Positions 21,301 through 34,198 of a stretch of DNA of 64,000 nucleotides are shown here, piece after piece; positions within the stretch are counted from its first letter, which is position 1, and each line of letters starts with the position of its first letter. Source of the stretch: Aspidapion aeneum (lineage: Eukaryota; Arthropoda; Insecta; Coleoptera; Brentidae); contig OY755038.1 in assembly GCA_963576565.1 (NCBI GenBank), positions 183,051,652 through 183,115,651 of the forward strand, written 5' to 3'. A program made the translations under genes and the position numbers. The notes under the pieces are model-generated. The model searched no databases, was not told the DNA's origin, and saw nothing but the letters and a program-made list of their open reading frames with translations.

Positions 21301-22570
21301 TTAGCTGATGTGATCTTAATAACAAAAGCTTTAATAAGCTTTCAATAAATATTACTGTAACAGTCAAAATAAGAAATTTTTGCAGCCCTAAATTGTCGTT
21401 CATAAACTAGAAAACGACAAAAAATAGTTATCTAACTTAATTAAGTAAGTATTACTTCTTTAAAATAATTTATGATTTGTTAAAATGCTAATTCATTGCA
21501 GTTTAACATCTGCAAATTGATTTTACCATTGGTCTACATCAAGTTGGCCTTGGGCTACCAAATTAACATTAAGCCATATCGAATTAAATTAATTTTTGTC
21601 AAGATCAAGATTGAAAAATAAGAAGTAAAAAAATCGTCGGCTTAGAGAACAGCTATTCTAACTGACATTTTGGTTTTTTAACAAGTGCGCAAAGTGATAC
21701 TTTAATAGGCGTTATTTTTTTGGATAATATTAGACTTGACCGGTTTAATGTCTTTTCCAAATTTAGTAAATTTCACTTAATTGGTATGGGAGTAGCACGC
21801 AGTGTGGCTTCTTGGAATATGTAGTTTTCTATGGGGCATTTTCCAAGGTCAAAACGCATTGAGCGCCACAAAAATTTTACAGCAAATTTCAACAGATCTT
21901 TTTTATAGTTTAAAAGTTTTTTGCTTTGCTTTTGATAAACCGCGAATTTTGGTGATGTTTTTAATCAAAATACACAAGAATCGTGTTTTCTCGAATAAAT
22001 CTTAACTTTTCAAGGCCGTGTAAGGTCAAATGACCTTGAAACCATTTTTTTTAAATCACCGAATACAAATTATATAAAAATAACCTAATTTTGGACAAGT
22101 TTTTTCCGCCATTTTTTTTAAATTTCCTTTACCGCTTCCACGGTTAAGCAAAATAAGGCTGCTGTGGGTCAAAAATTTTGTATTTTTACACATATGTGCA
22201 CAAATTTTCATGCTGTTGCCCCCATTTCCCACGTAGTTGGGATTAATTTCAGACAAAGCAAATTTTTAATCCGAAATTTGATATTTTTTAAATTCAACGA
22301 ACGATTACCAAAAAATAGCAGCTGAAAACTTATTACTGGATGCCTTATTGGGAAAATAATCAGGCCATATATCAGCCGCCAGCAGCGCTATTTTTGCTTG
22401 TGATGTGGGGCGTCGCAAAGGTCAATAAACCCTCGAAAAAACATAGAAGAAATCACTGCAAAAGTCTGTTTTTTTGGGATGTTACTTTTGCGTGCAATAT
22501 ACCCAACCTAAACGTAATAACCTCAATATTTTTCTTTTTCCTTAACCTGTCATAGTCGCAACACATTAAT
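21301..22570. other. AT-rich DNA, no gene recognised
   Basis: It contains AAGGTCAAATGACCTTGAAA near 22022, a near-perfect palindrome around AAGGTCA half-sites (nuclear-receptor-like). No coding segment is supported. Confidence 0.4.
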
Positions 22571-22666
22571 GCCGCTCACTTTTATTTCCTAATAGAAAGA
22601 GACAAAGATACAATTTATATTTCTATCTTTTGATATTACAGAAAGAGGGAAATGGAAGTGAGCGCC
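22571..22666. repeat. Hairpin/MITE core
   Basis: GCCGCTCACTTTTATTTCC at the left is matched inverted by GGAAATGGAAGTGAGCGCC at the right, about 16 of 19. An inner AAAGATA/TATCTTT pair lies between them. It is about 96 bp. Confidence 0.5.
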
Positions 22667-24111
22667 AAGAAGTGAAACTGTGGATCAGGCCTAAGGGTTA
22701 TCAATTGTAACGTAAAAAAGCATTTTGATTAGGATTAATCAGGATAATATATATCAAGAGGAATAATATTAGGCACGACAATAGACATCCACAAACTACA
22801 TCAAAATGAACCTTGACTCTTTGTAAATCGGGAAAAGAAAATAAGCTTGGGAAAAACCGGTATCTTGAGTCAAAAAATATATAAAAATAGAAGAGAGTTA
22901 TTCCTTGAAAAATTCATAATAGTTTTTGTAAATATGTACACTCTACAGGCTGGAGATTATTATAAATTAGTCGACATGTGTATTTATGTCACTGTGTTTA
23001 CATTGGAAGATAAGGTTAAGTAAATACATCTTAAAACAAGCTTTAGACCGGGTGGACAACCGCTATATCCAGTTTTTACATGTTTGTCTGCCAATTCAAA
23101 AAAAAAATCGCGTTAAATTAAAAAATCGATTAAATATTAGGTTGCATATGTACAGTCAGAGACTTTTTAAATAACCGCGCTCAAAAATAGAAAACTTTCT
23201 TATAAGAAATTAGGAAAACCAGTTTGAACAAAACCAAAATGTAGTAAATCTTACCTCGGTCTGTCTAGATACATACTTAAAAAACTATTTTTATCTGATA
23301 ATTTGAAATGATAAAATTTTACAGAAAAAAATACATGAGCCATTTGATGAGTCCCTGACTGCACTAACAAGTCGGAAATTAAAAAAAAAACTTAAATTAA
23401 TGACGCATCTGACAAATACCTTGCATATTACCTTATAACATAATATGCTTTCTAAACCCATAAAACCATAGAAATACAACCAATTAATTTGGTAGTATCT
23501 ATAAACCACATCCAAATTATAGGTTGCAGCTTAAATTCCTTACAGAAAAATTTGTTAAGTCATGTCCTTGGTCATGTCATAAACCGTTCAAAAGTTTTAT
23601 TTTTTCTTAATTTTCAAAGCCTAGAAGCTAGCCCATTTTCAAAAAGCCCATTGAAAGGAAAAACCAATATTTTTTCATGAAAATTGGTTTAGTGGTTTAG
23701 GATGGGTCATCGTACGAATAGACACAGGTATACGGATATACAGACACACAGATAGACGCCCTGAAAACATTGCTAATTAAGGTAAAAAACACCAATTTAG
23801 CGCAAATTTGAAGTTTTTTTTTAACGAATACGGCCGCTAAGTTTCTACAGTTTTTTATTAGAAACTTAAAATGTTATGGTTATCTCGTGATCTGAAAAAA
23901 ATACATATTTTTATTTGTTTAAAAATTGCAACAGAGTGTAACAACCCGCCTAGGACGTTGACAAGGACAAGGGCAATGCCTTTATGTGCTTTGGAATGTG
24001 TCAATAAAAAAAAATATATACACATTGTAATGGCGATTAAGTCAATGCTACCTTCTTACAAAATAACGTTTTTATACGAACGGTAATTTTTCGATAATTT
24101 ATGGGATAAGA
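22667..24111. other. AT-rich DNA with a retroelement-tail-like motif
   Basis: Near 23685-23760 the text TTGGTTTAGTGGTTTAGGAT followed by CATCGTACGAATAGACACA resembles the 3' part of insect non-LTR elements or SINEs. No gene. Confidence 0.35.
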
Positions 24112-24137
24112 GGGCGTAAAATGGTACTTTTACGCCC
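24112..24137. repeat. Perfect 10-bp-arm hairpin
   Basis: GGGCGTAAAA and TTTTACGCCC around a 6-nt loop. It is GC-capped and stands out in an AT-rich setting. Function unknown. Confidence 0.6.
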
Positions 24138-25562
24138 TGGAGGGACATTTTTTGTAAGAAAAAGTTACTCTTGTTACTATGAACCTTCTGATAAAATATA
24201 AATTATGTAACAAAACGGGATTTGAATATAAAATGTATTTTGGCCATTTATAAGTTTTTAAATATTTTTAATTAAATATTGTTTTTAATATCATCAAGCA
24301 TTAATAACATGCAAGACTAGGTTAAGAATAAGTAGAATTTATGGCAAACTAGCAACTTGTTTTTAGGCATTTTTTCAGGATCGCTGTATTCTAATAAAAA
24401 TGTTATTTGGCTAATCTGTCCTTGGAGCCACTTACATCAAAATAGTTTATATTTTGAAACTAGAAACAAATATAACAAACTATTTTCAATTTTTAAAATC
24501 ACACCGTAATTTTCGTCGACGCATCTGTGGTTTACGCTGATGTCCTTTCTCTTTACCTTGAGCGTTTAAAGCACAGTCTTTCTCTTTTTTTGTGGGGCGC
24601 TTTAACATTAGAGTTTGGGAAATCAACGGCAAGCTATGAGTGCCTACAAAGCAGGGTGGTTTTCACTGAGACAAAAAAGTTGTGGCAAAGCATTCTTTAG
24701 TTGGTTTTCATGGGCTTCACTTCACTTGATTTAAGGGGGTTTTTTGTAATTGTGAAAATGTTAAATTTTGTTATTTATTTTAACTAATATAAAACTAATA
24801 TCTTTGTTGTTCATAACTGTTTTTATTTTTACTTGTAGAGTTTATTTTAATTTTAAACTTTTTTATTATTGCTGTTTCCAGTGATTTAAATATTGTTTTT
24901 ATCTTTTTCTGATTTTCTTGACATCAAATACAAACCATTCATTGCCCTAAAATCGGCATTTTTAATCAATATAATATTCCAATCCCAAACAGTTATAATT
25001 AGTGAACTAAACAGTTTGTTAAATAACTTTACCTATTCAATCAACGTTTAAAATGTTGCTAAATAAATATATTTACAACAAACATACGAAAGGTTTCTAA
25101 AGTCTAAAAGTTAAAAAGTGTAAATATTAGAATACAAAGGTTTAACAGAATTAACATTGAAGTCAAATATAAAGAAGTAAATATGTTAAGTTACAAAGAA
25201 GAAAATTGAGCAGGTTTGTATGATTTTCCTACATTGTTTACACAATTGAAACAAACACTTATAGTAGTACTTAATAACTTTTAATACTTGTATAATTCAT
25301 TCAAGTTGTTGCCCAAAAAGCTACCTGATACAATTTAAAAAAGACAATTCATTTTGCAAACAATTTTCAAATATTTTTCTTTCATTTTTTAATAATAAAA
25401 TATGTATTACAATTTATTTGTTTAGTTACCCACTTCTTTTCTGTTTATACAAAATATCTATCTGCTTTGAATCACAGACATGAAGAACATTTTCATGTTA
25501 AATGTTATTTTTCAAGGGCGTGCACCTTGGTAAAAAAATAACTTTTTTTAAAACAAATTTTA
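24138..25562. other. AT-rich DNA, nothing recognised
   Basis: Low-complexity A+T sequence with no supportable frame. Confidence 0.45.
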
Positions 25563-25735
25563 TTCAATTTTTTGATAAAAAAAGTACTCATAGGTAAAAT
25601 TTTGTACCTAACGCTTGCTGAAGGTGTCGTTAACGCCCATGACGCGGCTTGACCGAACTACCGTCGCGTGCGGTAAAGTATCACTTTATGCACTTGTTAG
25701 GTAAATAACTATTATGCAGTATCGACGCCGACGGT
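25563..25735. repeat. Dispersed palindromic repeat, copy 2
   Basis: Partner of 741-893 with the same order of conserved blocks, ending CACTTGTTAGGTAAATAACT. The inner hairpin of copy 1 is eroded here; a shorter TACCG/CGGTA pair remains. Confidence 0.6.
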
Positions 25736-27852
25736 TTGTTAGAGTATATTTTAATACCCGCAGTTAAGGCCCCAAGGCAGTGAAACGGCATGCACGACCA
25801 AGAACTATAAATACGGTATAAATTACTACAAATTTTAATCGCTGCAAAACTTAAAAAAGTTTCGCCAAGTTAGTTCGTACAATTTGTGTTATTTTTCTAA
25901 ATCAAAGGCGTCCGCCGTTTTATGTAGTTTCAAAAACTACAAAATTACCCACGTTTTGCAAAAACTTGAGTAACAAATAATTAAATAAACGTATATAATT
26001 TGCAAGACAGAAACAAGATCTATCATTTAGCGTTCGGCCAAGCTTAAGGAAAGTTATATTATACGAGGGTGGTCCAAAAGTATCCACCAGAATATTCGAA
26101 GGGCAAGCAAAATCAAACTAGCAAAACAATTAAACCTGGATAATGTAAACTTTTATACAGTATGTGTTCACGCACAAGCATTTTCCTTTAATTTTAAGAT
26201 TAATTCCCTCCCACGCATGTCCTTACCCGCAAATGTGTAAATATATTTAGGCACATTGGGCCTACCTTCAACAAAAGTAACAAAATTTTCAGGCATTTTA
26301 AACTAGTGCTAATGACTAACTAGTGCTACCTAGACTCAACTTGGTAATGGTGATGCTTTAAGAAGGGCCCTGCTGAAGAGAAGCTAGAAAATCGACTCGC
26401 TAAGTGCCCTAGAAATAAACAATTGTAGATTTTCTTAAACGAACCTATGGCATAAATTTCACCCTTTTTTTCGATCATTGTTACGCAGTTAATTCCTTCC
26501 ATACAGTCCACTCTTCCTGTTTGCTGCGAGAACAGTATGTTTCAATTAAAAGCCAACAAAGGCTATTTTGGATGTTTTTTATGGGTTTAAGGAAAAACGC
26601 TCGGACACGTCGATTTGGTTTGCGACGGGGAACTTTAGCCAAAAAAAATGTCAAAAAGTCCAACAAAAAAAAGATAGAAAATACACAATTTGACAAAAAA
26701 ATCGTTATTTTTATAAAAGCTGTTTAAAATTGTTTCCATTGACTTGAATGCAAGCTTGGGCAGACAATTTTGAACAGCTTTTCTTTATAGAAGTATGTAT
26801 GTATATTAAAAAAAATAGTCCAAGGATGACTAATTTTGTATAATACGGTTTTCTTTTCGAGTTTTGGTCTTCACGTTTATTATTATGTCATTTCAATATA
26901 CCAGGACATTTTAAACACCCTGTATGTATGCACACCTTTTCCTTGCCAATATGGAATTACTTATTCCATATTGTAAATGTAATTTTAAAAATTCAAAAGC
27001 ACAATGTTTGATAAACCGATAGAATCTATTATTTATTGAAAAGACACATGTGATTTTTTGAATTAATATATGAACTTGATAACATTATCTTTTTTAATAT
27101 GATATGCAGGGGTCAACAGCATTTATTTATTACATACTTACGTATAATTAATCTGACAGAGAAATGCAATATTGCAATATATTTTTGTGCCGAACCGAAC
27201 TCCTAAAAAATAAGTAAATGTTTTGACTTTGTTTTGCAATTTTAATATGCTTTTTGGCATTCTTTATCTAATTTTAAGCACCCTGTATATTTGTCAATGC
27301 TTGTATATTGGTAACAAAAAGGAAAATTTTATTTAAAATTAAATAAAGTAGGTGTCGTTGATATTTATGATTCGAATAACAAAAAAGTGACATTTATATT
27401 GTTTTTTAAGACGATTTGAGAGTGGCAAGTTGATACTCAATACTATACTGGTGATCAAATACTAGCAAAGTCATTAATATTCATGGCCTATGTCACCCAG
27501 GGGGCGCGGTGGTCCCATAAGAGTAACAGGGACGTACTCTGATAAAATAAAATGTGCGTTACTTAAAAAAATTATCAATAAGATCAAAGGAAAGATAAAA
27601 AAATTATAAAGCTCTTATATTTAAAGAGTTATGGTAATATTTGCACTACCCTTCATTACTAGAATGAAAATAACAATTATTTGCACTTAAATGCAAATTC
27701 ATAATATAATTCTCTGATCTAAACAACGTTAAAAATTTATTGAAAAATGATTTATAAGATTTTAGGTTATATTAAATTATTTTAATTAGTTGTTAACAAA
27801 ATTATTTTAACACTCAATTAATGTCAAATTTTGAATAATAGATTTATGGTAA
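25736..27852. other. AT-rich DNA with scattered element ends, no gene
   Basis: GAGGGTGGTCCAAAAGT near 26065 looks like a transposon terminus, but no partner was found. AAACACCCTGTATGT near 26912 and AGCACCCTGTATATTT near 27280 look like ends of the family seen at 9050-9231. Open frames near 26521-26696 are short and antiparallel, so they are unlikely to be genes. Confidence 0.35.
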
Positions 27853-27982
27853 TATTATAAAATGTAACTTTTTCTAAATACGTAACTGAAATCCCCGGAT
27901 ACCAGGGTTGCCAAGCGTATTATAAAATGTAACTTTTTCTAAATACGTAACTGAAATCCCCAGATACCAGGGTTGCCAAGCG
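27853..27982 (+). repeat. 65-bp tandem duplication of a transposon junction
   Basis: Two head-to-tail 65-bp copies (27853-27917 and 27918-27982) with one difference (CCCGGATACC against CCCAGATACC). Each contains flank plus the first 15 bp of the hAT-like element CAGGGTTGCCAAGCG. Confidence 0.9.
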
Positions 27983-28462
27983 TCCCGGTGTTTACGGGAC
28001 TGTCCCGTATATAGACATTAAATCCCGCGTCCCGCCATGCGTGCCCGGATTTTCGTACGTTACTAAAATAAGCAGCAATTATTTATCCCATAGGGAAACA
28101 AACCCAACCTAACCTAGTATTTTTACGTGTTGGAAACCGCGAAATAATCTTTGCAGAGTTTATGCAAATCCTGACAAATTCAAAGGGTTAAGAGCCAGAA
28201 TAAGTAAGACTTTAAAAATTAAATTGGGTTTTTTTAAAATATTTTAACTATATTTTCTAGTTTTGCTTTTGAAAAAGTTGTTTTTGACGTTATCCTTGTG
28301 AATTTTTTTGTTTTATTGGTTAAACTAAACACCCCTCCCTCCCTAAACCAAACCTAACCCCCCCCCTCCACCCCTACCGACAACGAAGTCAGAGAAGTAA
28401 AACTTTTAAAACTAGTAAAACTTGGCGTCTCGTATATGAAAATTTAAAAGTTGGCAACCCTG
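27968..28462. mobile_element. hAT-like element CAGGGTTGCCAA
   Basis: The left end CAGGGTTGCCAA is exactly inverted as TTGGCAACCCTG at 28451-28462. The 8 bp after the right end are CCGGACAC. The 8 bp before the outer duplicated left end (27895-27902) are CCGGATAC, 7 of 8 matching, which fits a decayed hAT TSD. Subterminal GTCCCGGTGTTTACGGGACTG can form a stem. It is about 495 bp and non-coding. The interior carries CCTAACC-type runs near 28330-28375. Confidence 0.65.
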
Positions 28463-28470
28463 CCGGACAC

Positions 28471-29923
28471 GGTATCCGAATTTTACACCCTACATAATAA
28501 GGCTTTTATCGGTTTTGACCATGGCTTTACCACCAAAGACGAATGAAAAAGCAATATTAGCTTGACAAATTGAAGTTTTTTAGAAATAAACTAAATTGTC
28601 CGAAACCGTCATTAATAATATTTTAAATAAAAAATAAACATGGCATTTGAAGTTACTTATTTCGGTCTGGAATTGTAGTATGTAATTTCTAAACAGCATA
28701 AATTAGGTAACTCTTATTCAGACTAAAATACCAGTCATACAATAATTGTTAAATTTGATATACACAGGACATAAGATTGCTAGTAAGTATACATCGTAAT
28801 TCCATAAATTGTAAAGCACAACGAACGAACATTGCTGAGCAATAAAACCACAATAATTACCTACTAGTTACTTATTATTATTAGCGATTTCGCAAAGCAT
28901 TAAGCCAGCTGTTTTCTATCGTCAACGCTTGGCAAAATTCAAGGTTTTTCTGACTCAACGAGACATACAGTCTATTATGTTGTTTTATTTAACTTTAACA
29001 TGAAATAAAAAAAAAATTGCGACTAGTAAGCAAATTGCTTTTACTAGGAATAGATTACGGTTAATGCTCTATGCTAAAGTAATTGCTCACTTTTGTGGGA
29101 TTTCACGTTTTTTTACAAAAAAAGACAATTTGTTTTTGGGCTTTTAAAGTTTGACGCACTACCTACAATGTTTTCCAAAAAATAAAATTAATAGGTTTAG
29201 AACTAAACCGATAAATTAAAAAAAAACAAATTAGCGTAAATTAGATAACAAAATTATACTAGCTGTCGATGTTGTACAAGGTGTTCCTAAATTCCATGTA
29301 CAAATGAACATTTTCTTATACTGCGCCGATAACAAAATAAATCATTTGTGTGATCTTGATGATTTTGGTTTTTTGCAGTTTTTTTCGTAAATGCGACGGT
29401 TATGCCATCGAGAAAAAAATATAAAACAATTCAATAGAGATAACTACTTAGCAGGTGAGGAACAGGAAGGTTCAGGTTCTTTTGGCGAAGAGCTTAAAAC
29501 AGTGGCTTAACATCCTTAAATCGCCTTGGCCAACCTTATTGTAGACTTTTGGTTTTTAGTATCTCAAAAATATAAATGGATTTTCTCAGGTAAAATCTTT
29601 TTTGTCTTAAATTTCAGTACTGAGCAGTACGGTTATTTTTTATATCGATTAAATGTTTGATAATTTAGTCCACTAAAAATAGCGTTTTACCCTAAACAAA
29701 TCTGCCCTTGTTAGTTAAAAGGCGGCAAAAATGCATTACCTAAGTATATCTACCCACTTTTCAAAATATTCAAAATCGGCATTGCGACTAATCCTTTTTT
29801 GATATTTTTTCAAAATGACCGCCAATTTTATTAAGTAAAAATTATTACATAAAACCAAAACTATGCGCAATCAATAGCTATTTGGGTCTCATTAAACATA
29901 GTAAAAGATCCGACCCGTTTCTC
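28471..29923. other. AT-rich DNA, no gene; shared 23-mer
   Basis: It holds the second copy (29710-29732) of the 23-mer starting GTTAGTTAAAAGGCGGC. Nothing else is supported. Confidence 0.4.
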
Positions 29924-29932
29924 CTCAGGAAC

Positions 29933-32413
29933 ACCTCCATAAACCTAGCAAGCCCACCTCAATAAAAATTTAAAAAATATATTCCAGAATTATGTGCTTT
30001 TTATGTGCTAATTTCGTCCACTTTTTAAAATTTTTGTGCTCCTTTGGTTTCCACGGAAATTTAAAAACATGATTGGCGTGCTAGCTTTATATAAAGCTAG
30101 CAAGCCCATACAGAAATAATCAATATTTTTATAATATTTATATGCGACAATTAAGTGCTTTTTATGTGCTCCCGTTTGCTAAAAACAAAATTTCATTTAT
30201 CAAGTTTTTAAGCTTTAAAAAAAAAAACATGTGTGGGCTGGCTAGGTTTATATAAACTTAGCAAGCCCACCTCAATCAAAATAAATAAAATACATTCCAG
30301 AATTATGTGCTCTTTATGTGCTAATTTCGTCCACTTTTTAAAATTTTTGTGCTCCTTTGGTTTTCACGGAAATTTAAAAAAATGATTGACGTACTACAAT
30401 ACAGAAATAATAAATATTTTTATGCCCACCTCAATAAAAATTTAAAAAATTTATTCCAAAATTATGTGCTTTTAATGTGCTAATTTCGTCCACTTTTTAA
30501 AATTTTTGTGCTCCTTTGGTTTCCACGGAAATTTAAAAAAATGATTGACGTGCTAGCTTTATATAAAGCTAGCAAGCCAATGCAAAAATTATAAATATTT
30601 TTATGCCCACCTCAATAAAAATTTAAAAAATTTATTCCAGAATTATGTGCTAATTTCGTCCACTTTTTAAAATTTTTGAGCTCCTTTGGTTTCCACGGAA
30701 ATTTAAAAAAATGATTGGCGTGCTAGCTTTATATAAAGCTAGCAAGCCCATACAGAAATAATCAATATTTTTATAATATTTATATGCGAAAATTAAGTCC
30801 TTTTTATGTGCTCGCGTTTGCTAAAAACAAAATTCCATTTATCAAGTTTTTAACCTTTTTTTTTTTTAATGAAAATGTGTGGGCTGGCTAGGTTTATATA
30901 AACCTAGCAAGCCCACTTCAATAAAAATTTTAAAAATGTATTCCAGAATTATGTGCTTTTTATGTGCTAATTTCGTCCAGTTTTTAAAATTTTTGTGCTC
31001 CTTTGGTTTCCACGGAAATTTAAAAAAATGATTGGCGTGCTAGCTTTATATAAAGCTAGCAAGCCCATACAGAAATAATCAATATTTTTATAATATTTAT
31101 ATGCGAAAATTAAGTGCTTTTTATGTGCTCCCGTTTGCTAAAAACAAAATTTCATTTATCAAGTTTTTAAGCTTTTTTTTTAAAAATGTGTGGGCTGGCT
31201 AGGTTTATATAAACCTAGCAAGCCCACCTCAATAAAAATAAATAAAATACATTCCAGAATTATGTGCTCTTTATGTGCTAATTTCGTCCACTTTTTAAAA
31301 TTTTTGTGCTCCTTTGGTTTCCACGGAAATTTTAAAAAGTGGACGAAATTAGCACATAAAGAGCACATAATTCTGGAATGTATTTTATTTATTTTTATTG
31401 AGGTGGGCATAAAAATATTTATAATTTTTGCATTGGCTTGCTAGCTTTATATAAAGCTAGCACGTCAATCATTTTTTTAAATTTCCGTGGAAACCAAAGG
31501 AGCACAAAAATTTTAAAAAGTGGACGAAATTAGCACATAAAGAGCACATAATTCTGGAATAAATTTTTTAAATTTTTATTGAGGTGGGCATAAAAATATT
31601 TATAATTTTTGCATTGGCTTGCTAGCTTTATATAAAGCTAGCACGTCAATCATTTTTTTAAATTTCCGTGGAAACCAAAGGAGCACAAAAATTTTAAAAA
31701 GTGGACGAAATTAGCACATAAAGAGCACATAATTCTGGAATGTATTTTATTTATTTTTTTTGAGGTGGGCTTGCTAGGTTTATATAAACCTAGCCAGCCC
31801 ACACATTTAAAAAAAAAAGCTTAAAAACTTGATAAATGAAATTTTGTTTTTAGCAAACGGGAGCACATAAAAAGCACTTAATTTTCGCATATAAATATTA
31901 TAAAAATATTGATTATTTCTGTATGGGCTTGCTAGCTTTATATAAAGCTAGCACGCCAATCATGTTTTTAAATTTCCGTGGAAACCAAAGGAGCACAAAA
32001 ATTTTAAAAAGTGGACGAAATTAGCACATAAAAAGCACATAATTCTGGAATTTATTTTATTTATTTTTATTGAGGTGGGCTTGCTAGGTATATATAAACC
32101 TAGCCAGCCCACACATTTTCTTTAAAAAAAAAGGTTAAAAACTTGATAAATTGAATTTTGTTTTTAGCAAACGGGAGCACATAAAAAGCACTTAATTTTC
32201 GCATATAAATATTATAAAAATATTGATTATTTCTGTATGGGCTTGCTAGCTTTATATAAAGCTAGCACGCCAATCATTTTTTTAAATTTCCGTGGAAACC
32301 AAAGGAGCACAAAAATTTTAAAAAGTGGACGAAATTAGCACATAAAAAGCACATAATTCTGGAATACATTTTTTAAATTTTTATTGAGGTGGGCTTGCTA
32401 GGTTTATGGAGGT
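29933..32413. mobile_element. 2.5-kb palindromic (foldback) element with 9-bp TSD
   Basis: The ends ACCTCCATAAACC and GGTTTATGGAGGT are inverted and match for at least 46 bp. An identical 9-bp duplication, CTCAGGAAC, flanks the element (29924-29932 and 32414-32422). The whole interior is inverted about a centre near 31310. Each arm is a tandem array of blocks reading CCAGAATTATGTGCT, ATTTCGTCCACTTTTT, GTGCTCCTTTGGTTTCCACG and two alternating perfect palindromes: a 22-mer starting GCTAGCTTTAT (four per arm) and one starting GCTAGGTTTAT. There is no protein. A 9-bp TSD with long arms is typical of Mutator-like (MULE) foldback elements, but the family is inferred. Confidence 0.85.
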
Positions 32414-32422
32414 CTCAGGAAC

Positions 32423-34155
32423 ATTGATTTCGAAGATATCTTGTTTAATATGTCTTTTAATGTACTTCGACAATTTTTTAAAGAAAATGATTGTGAACAT
32501 TCTAAGCACAAAGCTAAAAAAGAAAAAAATATAAAAAAACAAGAAAGTTTCTGATGAGAAAATGGTGGCGGCTTTTACTTTGTTTAATGCGAGTTTTGAT
32601 GGGACAAAAATACCTATTGATTGGAGTCTGGGTTTTGTATTTTTTATAAAAAATTATTTGTAAATTTTTTGGCGGCCACTTTAAAAAAGATATAAAAAGA
32701 AACGATGTTCCGCAAGTCCGCTTCTGGATACTTATCTTAACAAGTAACTGGATATAGGTAAGCCAAATTTTCAGTGAGTTATTGTTAAAACTTGGTGTAA
32801 AGAAAAAATGTTAACAATTTTTTTAAAAAAGTAATAAGAAACTTGTGTTATGGTTGGTACAGATCTGAATATTTTGAGAAACGACCAACACAAAAATGAA
32901 CCGAAAGCCTAACATAACATTACACGAAGCTTTAACCTAGCATAATATTTTGCTAACGTTTCGGTTCATATATACACACAAACGCAAAACTTCGTGCAAA
33001 ACTAAATCAACTTAAAATGCAAAAAGCGTTCCTTTTTTGTAAACGTAAATGGATTATTATAATGCGGAACTGATACTTTATAGTTTCCAACCTTGAATTA
33101 ACATTTTTTTTTCGTTTTATTCCGCGTAAGATAAAGTTAAATATACCTACAAGGCGAACAGACATAAACCTCGAAATATCCATGTCTTAATTTTTAAATA
33201 ACAAGATACAGATTAACAATAAGGCCTAATAACGAATAAGTTAATAAGTGACCATTTTTAACATACGTCACGATCAAGGGGGGGGGGTTTACCCTTGCAT
33301 TATACTCAGTGCTTTTTAAATGTATTTTTTCTTGAAAATGCGTTACACGAAGGGCCTAAAATCGCAAATCCTTAAGTAATTTTAGAACTTCGTTCCCTAG
33401 CTACTAAACATCTAGTAACTTTAGTTTAAAAAATTATTCTTTTTACGAATTTATCGGCATTGATTGTAATTTTATTTACATTATTCTAGTTTGCCACCTA
33501 TATTCTCAAAAAAACAAATACCACAAAATTTTTGAAAATGGGACCAATTTTGCAAATAATAAGCACTCTAATAAATAAGGTACCTGTCCCATTAAGACCA
33601 CCTTAAGAAGTATAGGTATTGTCATATATAGGGTGTCCCAGATTAAGATAACTACATGTGGATTTAGTAAACGGTAAGAGATACAATTTTGATTAATTTT
33701 TTTTTTAATTTGGACCAGAAACTAAAAATTGTGCAACATTTTTTTTTATACAAATTGGTTCGGTTGTATTAGCAATCACGGCCAATGGAATGCAGTTATC
33801 AAATTGTTTCTAGGCGTTTTTGTTTCTTTCGAGGTTTTTTCGAAAACTTAGTTCACTTTTTTATTTCCTATGGTCGCCTTATGTGGATATAATCAGCTTA
33901 CATTTGAATCGGGGTAAATGTGAATTAATTTAAAAAAAAGCTGGCCTAGTTGGCTATGAACAAAATGTCCTAATTTTGTTTCTTATTATACCTACATAGG
34001 AAGTATGTATCAGTAAAAATTTTGGCACCTTTGCCAAGTTGTCTTGTTTACCTAAACAAAAAATTATGCTAATAACTTCTTAAATAAAACACTAATAGAT
34101 GTCTAATTTTTTCCCATTTGGAAACCTTATTCCATATTAAATTTATTTATGATGA
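32423..34155. other. AT-rich DNA, no gene
   Basis: It includes a G10 run at 33279-33288 and, near 33628, an element-like start ATAGGGTGTCCCAGATTAAG resembling the CAGGGTGTCCCAG terminus at 43011, without a visible partner. Confidence 0.4.
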
Positions 34156-34198
34156 TAACAGATAAAACCGTTAAAACTTTTAACGGATTTATCTGTTA
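34156..34198. repeat. 43-bp hairpin
   Basis: TAACAGATAAA and TTTATCTGTTA outside, CCGTTAAAA and TTTTAACGG inside, with one mismatch over about 21-bp arms and almost no loop. It would extrude readily as a cruciform. Function unknown. Confidence 0.7.

Noticed and set aside
31180..31444. Antiparallel 76- and 84-codon frames with the same peptide
   Set aside because: They arise from the inverted arms of the foldback element; the identical peptide on both strands is a palindrome effect.
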